NCBI RefSeq assembly: GCF_020184175.1 | Contig: NC_065532.1 | Span: 17,546,001-17,610,000, forward strand | Length of the DNA stretch: 64,000 bases | Direction of reading: 5' to 3' | DNA from: Aphis gossypii | Lineage: Eukaryota; Arthropoda; Insecta; Hemiptera; Aphididae | Shown here: positions 49,901 through 63,342 of the stretch, piece after piece | Layout: every line of letters begins with the position of its first letter | Position numbering within the stretch: the first letter of the stretch is position 1 | Program-made: the position numbers and the translations under genes | The notes under the pieces: model-generated | Database searches by the model: none | Seen by the model: the letters and a program-made list of their open reading frames with translations, nothing else | What the model was told of the DNA's origin: nothing

Positions 49901-52900
49901 TTGTATATAATACGTATAGTTAAATGTCAGTTGATCGACGGAAAACTCATGAGAATATAACAGAATAACTTACTTCAAACCCGCGTAATCGTTAGTGTCG
50001 ATTATTTCAATGTGCGAAACGGACGAATGACGATAACATACTTTTGATGGCGAAAATATTATTCTTTATAAAAAAAAACCTATATTGATGGCGGGAGGAG
50101 CCCAGATCAAAAGTCAGCTCCTCCGGCATTTGTTACCGCTTAAATGACTGTTAAACCCATCACTGCCGTAGGTTCTTAATATATCCGTGTGAAAAGCAAA
50201 TCTAATATTCATTATTCCATCTCGCACTAACCCATCTATTCAAACCCCGATAAAGACATCATTTGCTGTCATATATATTTTAATAATCGGTTGTGACTAG
50301 TAAAATAAATAATAAAATAGTATAGTTAATATATTAAATTATCATCTACCTGTAGGTCATTATCACCTATTACCCCTTAGAATACTCAGAGGAAACTCTC
50401 TTGATAGGTTAGGTTAGTATAAGTATACCCACCAGGTATCAGATTATATAGATTTTCTTTTACTCGTTTACAATTTTTACATTATACTAGCGGTCCAGTG
50501 CTCGATGCTTGTATACAATATATTATATAACGGCTGCTTTCGCTGCACAGCTTTATACATCTATTCTGCGACAAAACGTATGTATGTGTGTATACGTGTG
50601 TACTGCAATGATGTCTGACCGGATCCGGAAGTTTTTAAAGTCCGCAGGGTGCTCCGTGGTTCTATGTAATAATATGACGGGGATGATCGTAGGGGTGGTC
50701 GACAGTGCTCGTAAACACACACTCATATACACACATTATGTTTATATATATATATATATATATATATATGGTTAATATAGACGTAGTCATCGTCGTCGTT
50801 GTCGGTGCGGGCGTTTATACTGCACTCGGAAGGAACTGGCAAATGGCCCGGGACGACTACGACAGCATTGTCCGGATGCTGGACCGCATTGTGCGAGAGA
50901 ACTGTTCCTGGCCCGAGACAATGGACTCATGGCGTATACACTATTATAATTGTATATATATATTAAATAGTATAATACGTGTACCGTGACGCGGCCGTAA
51001 TTGACGTTAAACTGTCTCTGCACATCCGACGACGATATCATTTTGTGAGTGGAAAGTAATCCGCGGTTGCCAAAAATATTATGGCACGTACGCAGAGTAC
51101 CTATCCGAAAGTCGCGGGTGGGCATCAGAAGACATGACAGAACATAATGTATCCATTACCTGTAGAGGCATATTATATTGCAGAGCAAGAGGGTGGAAAG
51201 GACCTAGGGTCTAGGTGCTAAATACAAGTAGAGTATATCGAACTTTTATTTCGCGTCCATTTTATTGTATAGGTATGTATTACAAGTCATGCGCCATTTA
51301 TGACTAAAAATAGAACTTTTAAAAATGTCAATAAATTTATAACATCAATATTAATTTAGGTAAATGTTGGCAGTATTTAATATCTGTTAACATAAACTCA
51401 TAAAAAAGTATTGCAAGTTTCGTTACAACCATTAGAAAAAATGTTTATTAATTTATTTTTCGTTATTTCTACCGCATGACTTTCCGCGTACCATAGTTTT
51501 GAAACCACTGCAGTGGACCTCCTCATAGATACAGATTTAACCTAAATTCATATGATAAATGACTGTTAAACTACGTTTAGTACAGAGTACACGCGTATAT
51601 ACAATACACATATACGATTATTATTATTGGGTATACCTATGTTTTATGACATAAAAATATAATATCTTACTGTGATCAGGGTGGGAGTGTGAAGAACGTT
51701 TAAGTATCTGACTTAAAAATATTGAAGACTTTTATACCAACAACGTTTTTAAAAAATATACGGCGCGAAATACATTCAGGTATTATAAAGTATGGTGGTC
51801 TACCTGTGCTTTATAATATAGTATAATATATTACTTAATTGAAAGATAAACGTATTATAATACCATTTAGATTTCTTTTAGTATATTAATAAATAATGTT
51901 TTTCTTTAAAATAGGTATGTACTTCAAATAACTTTTTACACAAATTGTGAACTCATAGTCTCTCTTTCTACCACACACGTCTAACACGATACACGAACCC
52001 ATTGTCTTCTTAAAGAATAAATAAAAATAATTATATACAATATACAGACATAATATATTATACGTATATTTTATATTATTCCACGTTGCAGTGCGTCGTT
52101 TCAGTTATATTCGTGATATAGTAACTATACCGTCTATACCCTTAGCATTTATTGGGTACCTATCCTAAATTCTTAACATAATATTATTATAACGAATTAA
52201 CAGTACCTACTTATGTAGATTATAGGTGTAATAAAATATAATTTGCATTTTAACAATTTTACTGCATATCTAATATTATTATGTATAAAATAGATTGTAA
52301 CACATAATATCTTAAGACTTAAATACCAACAGATATATAGGCATATTTTTTTAATTTTTACAATTATTAAATTATTGAATAACGATAAAATGTCTTTATT
52401 TGTTTTAACACTTAAATTTTTGAATTTATACTAAATATGCTAGAAATCAAAACAGGCTTTTTAAAATAATAATAATAATATTTTTAAGATTTATTAATTT
52501 ACAAATATATTTATGGCAATAGAAAATACTATGTAAATTAAATTTAGTTTATAGGTTATAATAGATATAATAGATATAGATTATAATTATAGTTATAAAA
52601 TTAAATATGGTATGTTTATTTTGTTATATTTATGGAAAAGAGGACTTTTGGTATAATTTCTTCTATCTATATTTTTTATTCTACACATTTTATATATTCT
52701 ATTAACGTTGTTTTTTAAATGAATTTTTTCCGTCAATAAATAAATAATAATAATATAATATTTTATACTACGCGACAACTTAATACCAGCTGATAATATA
52801 TGTCCACAAAATATTATTTTATAATGAAGTTTGAGACTAGTGTACGTCATGCACCAAAAAAATTAATATATAAGCGTGTTAAATGATATTGACACGTACT

Positions 52901-55900
52901 TACGTTATATTTGTGATTACTGATTATATTAAATTATTTTATTACGCGAGGAATGCGTTTAATTTTGATTTTACGTGCTTGCGGAAGGATTCGAAATATT
53001 GGATACCCCTCCTCCTGCTCCTCATGCTCCTCCTGCAATTTCGTTGGAGCACACTCGGCTGGGGTTTAGACGATTGAAACTCTCGGCACGCTCGCGCGGT
53101 CCAATCGCTTATTTCACTCGCGTTTGCGGTGACAATAATGTATAAATATACAATAAACAACCGACAGCGACGTCAATGAGTCGAATATTATATATACTTC
53201 GGTAATATGACGTACAGCACACTGCTATTATATGTCCAGTGTTCGAATTTGGATGTGTTAATTAGAGAAGCTCAATTTAAGAATGTTGTTCAAAGTGTAA
53301 AATTATTTAGGGATGAAGTGCTCCATATCTCCCAGCCGGCCACTCATCACGCTTAATAACTACATTTTTAAATAACTACATATTTAAAAATATAATCCTT
53401 AAGTGAACGTTGGTTTATGTTTGCCTAAACTCTTATACTTAATACAGGTCATAAATTTAACTGACACATAAAATAGTATAAATGCAATTAATGCATAAAC
53501 AACGATCTATAATGTGTAAAATTAATATGAACGGTATAATTAATATGATAGAATTTTTATTTCGTCAGGCAAGATAGATGTGATCATTGGACGGATGGAG
53601 TGGGCTGTCACAATCGGTGTGGTGATTATATATTAAAATCAAAACGATATAGAAGTCGGTACAGGTATGTTACCAAACTATAGTCTAAACTGAAATTAAA
53701 AATATAAAAAATTGTAAAATTTATTATATTTTCTAATTAATTTATTAAAAATTACCATAATATGCAATATCATAGGTGCAAATATAAATTCGTATTTGAA
53801 AAAAAAAATTAATACCGGAATATGTAAGGTTGTTCCGTCTTTCTCGTTTCAGGAAAAAAAAGTAAAAAGTAATTGTGGTATACAAAAAAATTTCGGACCT
53901 TTGTGCACCCCCTCCTTAATTCAAGTATTTAATAAATATCGATCTAAATAATATATCCATATAGGTGTTGCATGTATAATGTATATGTATTACGCGGTCT
54001 GGGGCATTTTTTCTCGTCTTCTTTTCAACGTGCGCGCGTTAAACGAAAGGACCGCCGCGGGCAAACATAATTTGGATAATTTGCAAATTGGCATCAGCAA
54101 GCCAGCCGCTAACGAGAGGAGATATCCACGTTAATTAGATCGAATTAGATTGCAGCGCGAGGGACGACGGTTGTATATATATATCTATATATATGTTGCA
54201 CTTGGTCGTTGTTGTGGAGGAGGGATTGGTTGCGAGGGTGGGAGTTGGGGGAGGGCGTAGAGAGTCTGTGCAAAAAGGGCGGGAAGGTATATATAATATA
54301 TATATTATGTATAGCAAGCCGATACTGTATAACGTTATTTAATAAAGGCGCCCGCCAGTGGCTGGCCGGGTGGGACGAGGGGCCTTTGACATCGTTTCTT
54401 TGAGCGCGGCGAGCGAATTATCATATTTTTAAGCCATCAAAAGGAACACCGCCACCGCCGCCGCACTCGGATACATAACTTGGGAGTTATGAAATAAAAG
54501 GAAAAACTGCTTTTCCGCCGCTCCCGCTCCCGCCCCGTCGTCGGGTAATAAAATTCAATTTGCTCCAATATCAAACGACGCAGGTAGGTACTGAATAAAA
54601 AATTTCCAGCGAATTCTCTCTGCCACCCAACCCCCTTACCCGCTCCCACACGTCCCGCGACCAATCTCGCTTGCCATACCTCCGGCCACCCACTTACTCA
54701 CTACTCAATATATTATACAGCAATAATAAGTCAAAAGAACTTGATGGAATTTTTCGAATAAAAACTTTTTCTTCTTGATCCTACCGTTTTCTTTCTCTTT
54801 CCATTTTTTTCATTTTTATTTTTTATTTTATTTTATGCAAACTTTTCTTCAATGTGAACATTTTAACATTATTATCTCATCGTTATATTTCCGTCTTTCT
54901 TTATAAACTCGTTAACAGTTACATTTTTTTCATTTTTTTCATTTTATTCATACCGAATATTTCGTTTCTTTTTCTTGTTTTCTATCGTATTAACGTTGGG
55001 GTTTTGAAAATAATCTAAGTAGGTAGTGTGGTAGTTGGTACGTCTACATATAAAATAAATAACTGTAGTATTTCATAATACCGGCAAACTGCCTATACAC
55101 GTATAAAATCACAATTGTATTTATTAACAGAACTTGTTTAATGGTATTATACATCATATGATTATAATCGATGTTTATGTACCAATATGTAGTGATGTAC
55201 TGAATTTTAGATACATTTTAACTTGTATCTTTTAATATTTATTAAATATACCTATCTAAATACTTATTTCTTTGATGTAATCACAAAATTAATCGTAAAT
55301 TTCAAATTTTCAATTTGTGACAAAAAAAAAAAAAAAAAAAAATGCAATGCTGTTAAGTTGAGATTGTACTTAGGAATGGTACCGAAAGAGGAATACGTTT
55401 TGGGGAATGGGGGCCACAAATCATATGTGATCACTCTTCATGCTAAATTAATTTACAATTATTTTACATTTTATTAATTTTTATTTACTACAGTGAATAT
55501 TTTTAAAAACGCTTCTTGTATCTTAGATACGATTGTATTTAGTATCCTTAATAATATGATAAAGGTAAAAATGCCTAAATTTAGATATTTGTTTTCAACT
55601 TAAGTACCCACCTATGCCGATATAGCGATGTATAAGTATCTAGGAAATGACCCACTATGCACTGGGAGTTACACAATTTCGTTGTGATGTTGAATTTAGA
55701 TCACAAAAAAAAAAACAACCAATTAACATCAGTTAGATCAGAAACAATTTACTTTCCCATAACTTATTATAAGCGTTGGTTATGTTTTGTCTTAAAACGA
55801 TTGTGAAGTTAAAGGAGGAATGTAACAAAAAAGGACATAATAATATTAAAGGTAAAATATTGTTATTTATAGATTTTCTTATTTTTTATACTTTATGTAA

Positions 55901-58900
55901 ATATTCCACACGATATGTCTTATAGTGTTATATCTAATTGTTTTATTTTGTTTTACGCTTTTGTGTTATATTGCTTATTAATTATTCATGAAAATAATAA
56001 ACCGCAAAAATAATAATAAAAAATAAATTGAAAATATATCGTTAATCGTTATTCTGAAATCGTATTTGATAACGAGTAACGTCTTATTACACACTATAAC
56101 AAATAAGAAATACCCTTAAAAATAATTCGTAGATTTTAATAATATTTCGTCTTGTATTTACTATCAGTTTTCATAATAATAAAGTCTTTTATCGAGTAAA
56201 ATTACTTAGTAATTATTATTTCTATTATGCTGTATTTGAACTTCTTATGAAACTATAAAACCAATGTTTAAGTTTATTTTGCAAAATATTTATGTGCGCA
56301 GAGCATAACAACAATTAAAGTTGAACGACGTCCAATAGAAATAATTATGAAAATTCTATAAGTATATGTACTATTCAGAATAATTTTCATAAATTTAAAA
56401 TGTATATATAATAATAAATAATAATAAAATAAATGTTTCTTATTGTTTTTGTTTAATTGTGCGTGCATTTAATAAATAAATTAACGATGAAATGTTGAAA
56501 GGAAAGTTTCGATGTAATTCGTTAGAGTGGATATATACTTGGTACTCAAATGATATTAGGTATTTTAAAGTTCATAATTCAACTCGGGTAAAATGTAAAT
56601 TAACCGAAACAAAGAGAAAACGGAAGTAGAATTAGATCTGAGTAAATTACCGAAATTGTTTTTATCGTGAAATTCGCGGCAACTGATTACGCCGTCTGTT
56701 TCTAAGCGTTGAGTTGATAACTTTATTATTGCTATAATAATAATAATAATAAATATTATTATTATTTATACATGGTAATATTATATTATATTATCATATA
56801 CAAAATTGAAAATATTTAAACCTCTATATTATTATATCCCGAGTACACACGAAGCCATGCAAATTATGTACGTATTTATGACTATATGAGTTTGTACTGA
56901 ATAAATAAACGTATCGGTATCGGTATTGAGATTATAATTTTTGGTAGTAAATTTATATTAAACGGTGCATATTACGCGATTGAATGTAATTTAATTTCTG
57001 TACGTTATTTACCAACTATATTCAGTAAACAACATTTCCCATTAAATCATTTTGTTAACATGTATATTGTACACTACGTATATAGCTTTTAATAATTTTT
57101 ACAAATACGTAAAATCTAAATTTACCAAATAAATATTATTTTTCGATGTTATAATATACAAATTGCATAATCATTTTTAATTTCAATATTGATTTTGGTG
57201 CGTGTATTCCGATATATATATATTTATGTATATAACTGTATATCTACGTACATGCAAAGAATAATATACAAAAATAAATAATTGAAAATTAATTTGGAAA
57301 TAAAATTGTATTGATGTATTATGTTGTGTTTGTTTTACCATACCTACCATTTATTTTAATTTATTATAAATTGAAATTGAAACTATTAAAGATATTTGTT
57401 TTCAATTATGAATTAATTTATCATAAGAATCGTAAAGTTCAAATGTTATTTTATAATGCTTTACAATAGTCAATAATATTTTATCGGACATATAAACAAT
57501 TTGTAACGGATCGAAAACTTATAGCGTTATAGGTATAATATATAGTATACCTACACTTAACTACCCAGAGAATTTAGCATATTATACGCGAGTCTGCAAG
57601 ATTTTAAATGCAACGTTCACATATCAAAAAAAGTATAAATATATATTACTGTGGCGTACTTAAATAATATTGTTTACTTTTTAGTGCAAAAACAGATTCT
57701 ATTTTGAAAACAAAAGTTTGTTTCGGAAAAACATGATTTTATTTTATACTTTGCACATTGTTAGGCATCTGATATTTGAACTTGGACTTATGGTTTTTTT
57801 CATTATGATTAGTGGTATATTTTGTAACTATAAAAGATTTTTCAGAAAATTTAATAAGGATTAATTTGGTACCAAAACATCGTGTTTTTTTTGTTGAGCT
57901 GCAGCATTTTCAACTGTCAAAAGTTTAAAATTAAATTTTGCAGATAAAGTATAATTTGATAAATGTCAATTACTATTATAATGTTTTTATAATTTTTAAA
58001 ATAACGAATGCAAGAAAATGCTATAATAGTTAGGTTAGTATATAATAGTAATGGTGACGTTGCATAACAAATCATGTATTGTGTATAAAAATAGTCATTC
58101 AAATTGTAGCGATTCCACAAATATTTTCGAAATCGTAATCAAATATCTTGACATAAAAATAAAGATTGCGAGGGAAATGTTTTTATCGATTGAAAAAAAA
58201 AATATGCGTACACATTATATAGTTGCAGTCCTAATCTATATTCTATACTATTGTTAAAATACTTTTTGACAAATGCCTTTTAAAAACTTTAAAAATACCT
58301 TTTCTTCGTACTTTATTGCTGAATAAAAATACTTTTTTTCGTTTAACCGTTGGATTTCAATGACCAATATTTTCGTATTTTACTATTTGAAATAATATTT
58401 TATTATGAAAATTCATCGGATAATTTATGAAAATAGTTAAAAGCTGAAAATCAACTTGTACGATTATAATAATATTAATAACTATATTATAATATGTTAT
58501 ATGTGACATCTGAAATTCTCGAACCTATATTGACGTGTATTAGCTATTTAATGTAATTATTTATAAAATACAAAATGAAAAACATTAATTAGTGATTTAC
58601 GAGTATACAGGTGCAAATCTATCGAACAAAATAAAAACGTATGTTCGTAAAGTACCTACGTATTTATTCAAAAATACTTTAAAAGTAAGCATCGGAATAC
58701 GTTTTTCAAATACAAATTACACGCACGATGCGTTTGAATATACGTGTCCTGGAGAATATACGTTTGAAGAGCATTATTATATATAGGTAGGTAGTAATTC
58801 ATTATAATTTAACGCACAACTATATATGCGGGGGCGTTTATATCACTATATCGTCGCACATAATATCGTTAGCATCGTATTTACTCAATCGAAATCGCAC

Positions 58901-61900
58901 ACGATGCGTATATAATGTTACGCGCATGTAACACTGCACGATTCAAATCGAATTAACTCGCGTCGCTTACGACGGTGGTTGTACGTTACATTATCGTCGT
59001 TGTTGTTGTTGTTGTTATATTATTATAATTTATAATATTATTATCACGACGACGACGACGATCGTCGATACACTATAATAAAATAGCCGTCGCAGCGTTT
59101 TCCGTGGGGTGTGTGTGGGTGTTGGTACGGTGTGGGACGAAGTCGTCGTCGTGGACCCGCCGTGATCCTCGCAACCGAATTATTCGGTAACCTGAGACAG
59201 CCGCCGCGGGTGTAGCGGGCGGCACGTGTGTGTGCGCGCGCGCGCGCGTGTGTGTTTGCAGCGCACGTGCACGGTTGTCACCGAAAGGAAAAACTTTTCC
59301 ACGTTAATAACGCGATAATACAGACGATTGTCTCCGCCGGGCGAGAGGAAATATTTCGAGAGCAACGATCGTTTTGTCCCGGCAGGGGCGAGAAACAACA
59401 GCAATAATAATAATAATAATATAATGTACGCGCTTTGCGCGACGAGGGTGGGTGGTCGAGAGCTCGAGGATTGACATGTGAATCGTTTGCACTAAAACAA
59501 TATATTATTATTATTATAATAATAATACCTCGACTGCTGGCGAACACTATATATATATTATTATTATTATTATTATTATCTACAATATATATAGGTACTT
59601 ACAGACAAACGATATAGTGCAGTATAGGTAAACGGTTTTAACTGCGTTTAATCCTTCGAGGATCCGACCGTCCCGAGGAGAATATTATTATTATTATTAT
59701 AATGATTATTATAATCCTTCATAATATATCCGTCACCGAGTCGGCTGATTTTCGGTGGCAGTTGTAACGGATTAAACACGTTATTAGATAGTGCTATTAA
59801 ACGAAATTTCGTAAAAATCAAATTTTTATGGGGAACGAAACCCCTTTCCACCAAAACCATACCCGTCCCTTTTCGATCGATTCATTTTTCGGCCAAAACC
59901 AAAACGTTTAATATATTTTTATAATATTATAACTTAATAATAACTATTAAATAGTATTAAAAATATAAGTTTTTTTGCAAATTATGTAGTATAAAAATAA
60001 AAATACCTATCTACAAAATATTTGATCTATAGTTGTCGAGTTAGATAGGAACGGTAATTATCTACATAAGGTATAGTGTACAATTAATATTTTTAATATT
60101 TTGTTCGTGTGTAATAGTAAATAATATGTATTTATAGTTTTTTGATTTTAGTGGAACACGTTTATAAGTGTCTTATATACCTATAGTTAGTACCTACTTA
60201 AGAAATAAAAATACCACAGTATCCTAAATTTGTGGCTACAAATATAAGAATACTACAGCGCGGAGAAATAAGTTTGACACGTTCATTTCAAACAATATTT
60301 GAGGACACGATAAATCAACTGAGGTAAAAAAATAAAATAAAAAAAAAACCCGTAAATAACACTGAAATTGAAAAGATAAAAACCTTAAATATATATTATA
60401 AACTATGTGACATGATTAATCATTATTACAAATTTATTAATGGAATTCTAAGAATTTCAATTGAAATATCCATGAAAAAAAACCGACAGATATTATATCA
60501 AAGTATAGAAAAAATTACTGATACTAAAGTTGTAAAAAAAGTAAATAGGATATAATAAAAGGAGTCAAGAGCTGGTAGAAATAAAAAAAATAAACAAGAT
60601 ATATGGAGCGATGGACAGATTAAATAGATTGTGTAAGTTTGAACTTTGTATTACATAAAACGTTCTTTAGATATAGTTTCGATAGAATAAAAAGGGAAAA
60701 TTCTTTACCCAGAATTTAAGAGAGCTGTAAGTCTAAAAGAACTATCTGTGGATATAATTAAAAATTAATTATTAATATCTTTATTTGCATTACGAATAAC
60801 TAATGGAAAAGAGATTATACTTTATATACACACCATAATCTATATAGTGATTGTAATACTATTAATGCTATTAAAATAATATAATCGTCACAGTTTTGTG
60901 TAAAAACATGGTAATCAAAATGCGTACACGCGGTACATGCACACCTCTTGATCTATAGAACATGCTCTCTTGGGAAATTAAGGAATGCATATATACTGCG
61001 TTACTTACAATTAGCTTAATTTTATCATATTGTATATATATAATACACAGTCGGTCGGAGGGGAGTTGGTAGAACTTTATTTAAATTATCTACTCATTAT
61101 CCTTTAGACAGTATTAAATTATCCTCACATAACATATTTAAATTCAAATTAATGTGTTGTTCGAAACATCTATGATATTTATTTTAAAATTAACATAAGA
61201 TAGAATATTATACACGTATTTATAATGACGTGTTCATTTTGTTGGATACGTTTTAAAACTTCATTTTAAATTCTGATTAAATTTAATAGTGATTTTTTTT
61301 TTTTAATGGTTAATTTTTCACGTTGTATTTAATTTGTCAACGTAATCGATACGCGTACTTGAAAACCAACTCGATGTATATAATGTTTATAATATTATAA
61401 TGCGATTTTACATAATAAATTAGTGATAGGGAGAGAAAAAAACCAAGCAAAAAAAGTTGGCTGCGACAACCGCATCACTGCAGTAAGAACGACCCTTCAG
61501 ATAACACCCCAGTACCGAGTCTTTTGTTCGATTTCGGACAATCTGCTAACACAACAATTTTAAGAGAGAAAAAGGGTAGCCTAGCCATAAAGCCATACGA
61601 ACATATACGCGTATACGCCATCTGTTTAGTGGTTGGTACACGTACGGGTGTAAAATAAATAAATAAAGCTCGTTGGTTTTTTTTCTCAGCACGCGAATGA
61701 CCCGCAGGTATTGAACGAATGAATGGTTTTGGTTTTTCGCAAGGATCATGGTTAATCTTTTGACAAATTACAGTAATTTACTCACCCTTCAGAAGAGAAT
61801 GGAGTAAATATTGAATGATTGAATGTCGACGTTGCTACACTGATGGGTGGTCGGATTTGTGAAGGACTTAGGCTTGGCGTCGGCGAATCTGGTACTACAA

Positions 61901-63342
61901 CGGTTCCATTCCTGAAACAAAAGTAGACAAAAATATACTTTGAAAACGTTGTCAAATTCAATAATAATACTACTAAATATACAAATGAAAACATTTGAAA
62001 CATTCAAGTCCTTAAATTAATGTTACTATGAAAAATGCAATCATTACTGGTGTTATTATCTTCATTGTCACTTGAAGAAAAAAAAGCGTGTCAGTGTATA
62101 CTTCTATGTCGCCGGCCATTCGAATTGATTGTTTAATTGGCTCAATTACCAAGTATAATTTGAATTTATCTTCACTTAAACTGCATTACGATTTATTAAC
62201 AACAATTGGACGCGTGGCATAACAAGCGCTACACACCATTTCGAATCGAATAAAATTAGCCAAGGACACTCGTCATTCGATTTAATGGCATATTATTTTA
62301 TATAATATTATACACAACTCCGTATAATATACTTATTATATAAACTACAAAGGGGATTATTTTAATTTTTCAAACACTTCACACATTGACACTAGTCAAT
62401 AATTTATTGACAACATTTGAAACGTATTAATTTACCTACATTGAAATGTGTAAAACAGATTTGTTCCATAATATTAAGAACATATTATTGTTGTAGGATT
62501 TGGTATTGTTATTCTTAACGAATGGTGCTGGTTACACAACAGGTAAATAATATACGGTAAACGTAGTATACGAGTCAAATCTAAATAATTTGGTAAAAAA
62601 ACGAATTGAACTTAACCGTTAAGTGAATTTAAATACCATTTTGATTTGATTGCCACAACATAATTTGTAGTACCTACATAAATAAAATGTACTTAACTTA
62701 CATGGTATGTAATAATACGTGATACTGTCATTAATACGTTTAGCATATCATAATAAATTGATCGTATTAATCTATGCAAGCTAGAATACTTTAAATGTAT
62801 CAACCATTAACCATCGTCTGGTTCAAATGAAAACGATTTAATTTACTTATGATAAATGCCGTGGGGCCGGGTATTAAAGATCATACATTATTAGTAAAAA
62901 AAAATCATTATGTTAACTCAAAAATCCCATCATATAAACAACATTTGTAACATACATACGATAGGCGAGCGTTTAAAAGATAAAACCATTTTTCGGGTAG
63001 TAGAAAAATAATAATTTTATATCGTTATAATCGTACGGTTTAGTAAACACATCTCTTTCTTAATTTCGGTCAAAATAATATTGGTCCGAGCGATTTCACA
63101 GTATCCAAATAATATTAAACCATGCGGCCCGACGTGTCGTGGAGGATAAAATACATACTATAATTTTATACTAACCCTGTTGGTGACGGTGACATTGGCC
63201 TATCGTCTGGACCACCGTTCATGCCACAGCTGGCAGGTGATTCACTTCGGTCCGATATGTGAACCGTACTGGTACGGGCATCTTCGTCTGGTTCGCTGCC
63301 ACTATGTCCGTCGTCTCTCTGTTCACCTTCTAATGCATTAGC
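40970..63342 (-). CDS. Putative OAR-motif (paired-like homeobox?) transcription factor, 3' exons only
   Basis: Four minus-strand exons join in phase through GT-AG introns: 63342-63176, 61911-61786, 48134-48034 and 41367-40970 (stop at 40972-40970). The first begins ANALEGEQRDDGHSGSEPDE and is Ser/Pro/Asp-rich. The second reads NGTVVVPDSPTPSLSPSQ, the third NGFRPVSDPAISRPIFLPP then FGSLPSPLFSGLK, and the last GFGCSCCTMKPFGSMADG. The last exon carries SVAELRRKAQEHSAALF, close to the OAR (otp/aristaless/rax) motif near the C-terminus of paired-class homeodomain proteins. It then runs into poly-Ala, Leu-rich and Thr-rich stretches and ends SPQHPPTSSDN. In known families OAR modulates transactivation or DNA binding. 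No homeodomain is encoded in these exons, so it is probably upstream, beyond 64000. Intron lengths of 6.7, 13.7 and 1.3 kb fit a developmental regulator. The gene name is not recognised; another low-complexity transcription regulator remains possible. Confidence 0.7.
44706..44741. repeat. (CCCA)n(CA)n microsatellite
   Basis: CCCA units followed by CA units, interrupted once by CT. Confidence 0.9.
44825..44847. repeat. (ATT)n microsatellite
   Basis: About seven ATT units. Confidence 0.9.
48283..48308. repeat. (TG)13 microsatellite
   Basis: Thirteen perfect TG units about 150 bp upstream (gene sense) of an exon of the OAR-like gene. Confidence 0.95.
48823..49036. mobile_element. 214-bp hAT-type MITE with perfect 8-bp target duplication
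   Basis: Termini CAGGGGTGGCAAAC and the complement of CAGGGATGGCAAAC (13 of 14 match). Flanked on both sides by GTCTATAC (48815-48822 and 49037-49044). Internal arms also mirror each other (cgtgccaa / cgtgccat). No coding capacity. The CAGGGGTGGCAAAC-type end is typical of hAT MITEs. Confidence 0.92.
50088..50170. repeat. GGAGGAGC hairpin unit, possible repeat tail
   Basis: A perfect 8-bp stem GGAGGAGC (50094-50101) / GCTCCTCC (50117-50124), followed by GGCATTTGTTACCGCTTAAA. The hairpin plus a TTGTnnCGnTTAAA-like tail loosely resembles the poly(A) insertion at 14536-14605. No target duplication was found. Confidence 0.4.
50743..50769. repeat. (TA)13 microsatellite
   Basis: About thirteen TA units. 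Confidence 0.93.
59045..59061. repeat. (ACG)n short tandem repeat
   Basis: Five CGA/ACG units followed by the reverse-complement TCGTCG, preceded by a GTT tract near 58996-59015. Confidence 0.8.
59222..59255. repeat. (GT)n(GC)n(GT)n alternating purine-pyrimidine tract
   Basis: 34 nt of uninterrupted purine-pyrimidine alternation with a (CG)n core flanked by GT repeats. This is the sequence class most prone to form Z-DNA under supercoiling. Confidence 0.9.
59402..59706. repeat. Cluster of (AAT)n / (ATT)n tracts in alternating orientation
   Basis: Tracts at 59402-59422 (AAT), 59501-59528 (ATT then AAT, self-complementary), 59556-59579 (ATT) and 59682-59706 (ATT). Confidence 0.85.
61912..63175 (-). 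other. Intron of the OAR-like gene (1.3 kb)
   Basis: Separates the two most upstream exons visible. AT-rich with no recognised element. Confidence 0.7.

Larger units (their letters stand above)
48135..61785 (-). other. Very large intron of the OAR-like gene (13.7 kb)
   Basis: Contains a hAT-type MITE (48823-49036), several microsatellites, a GGAGGAGC hairpin unit (50088-50170) and CpG-richer patches around 49440-49620, 50500-51130, 53990-54700 and 58900-59480. No protein exon or RNA gene was recognised. Patches like these in a developmental regulator often hold enhancers; that is inference. Confidence 0.6.

Noticed and set aside
60250..60700. Possible LINE reverse-transcriptase remnant (KIYGAMDRLNR-like frame)
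   Set aside because: Too short and broken to match any reverse-transcriptase motif with confidence.
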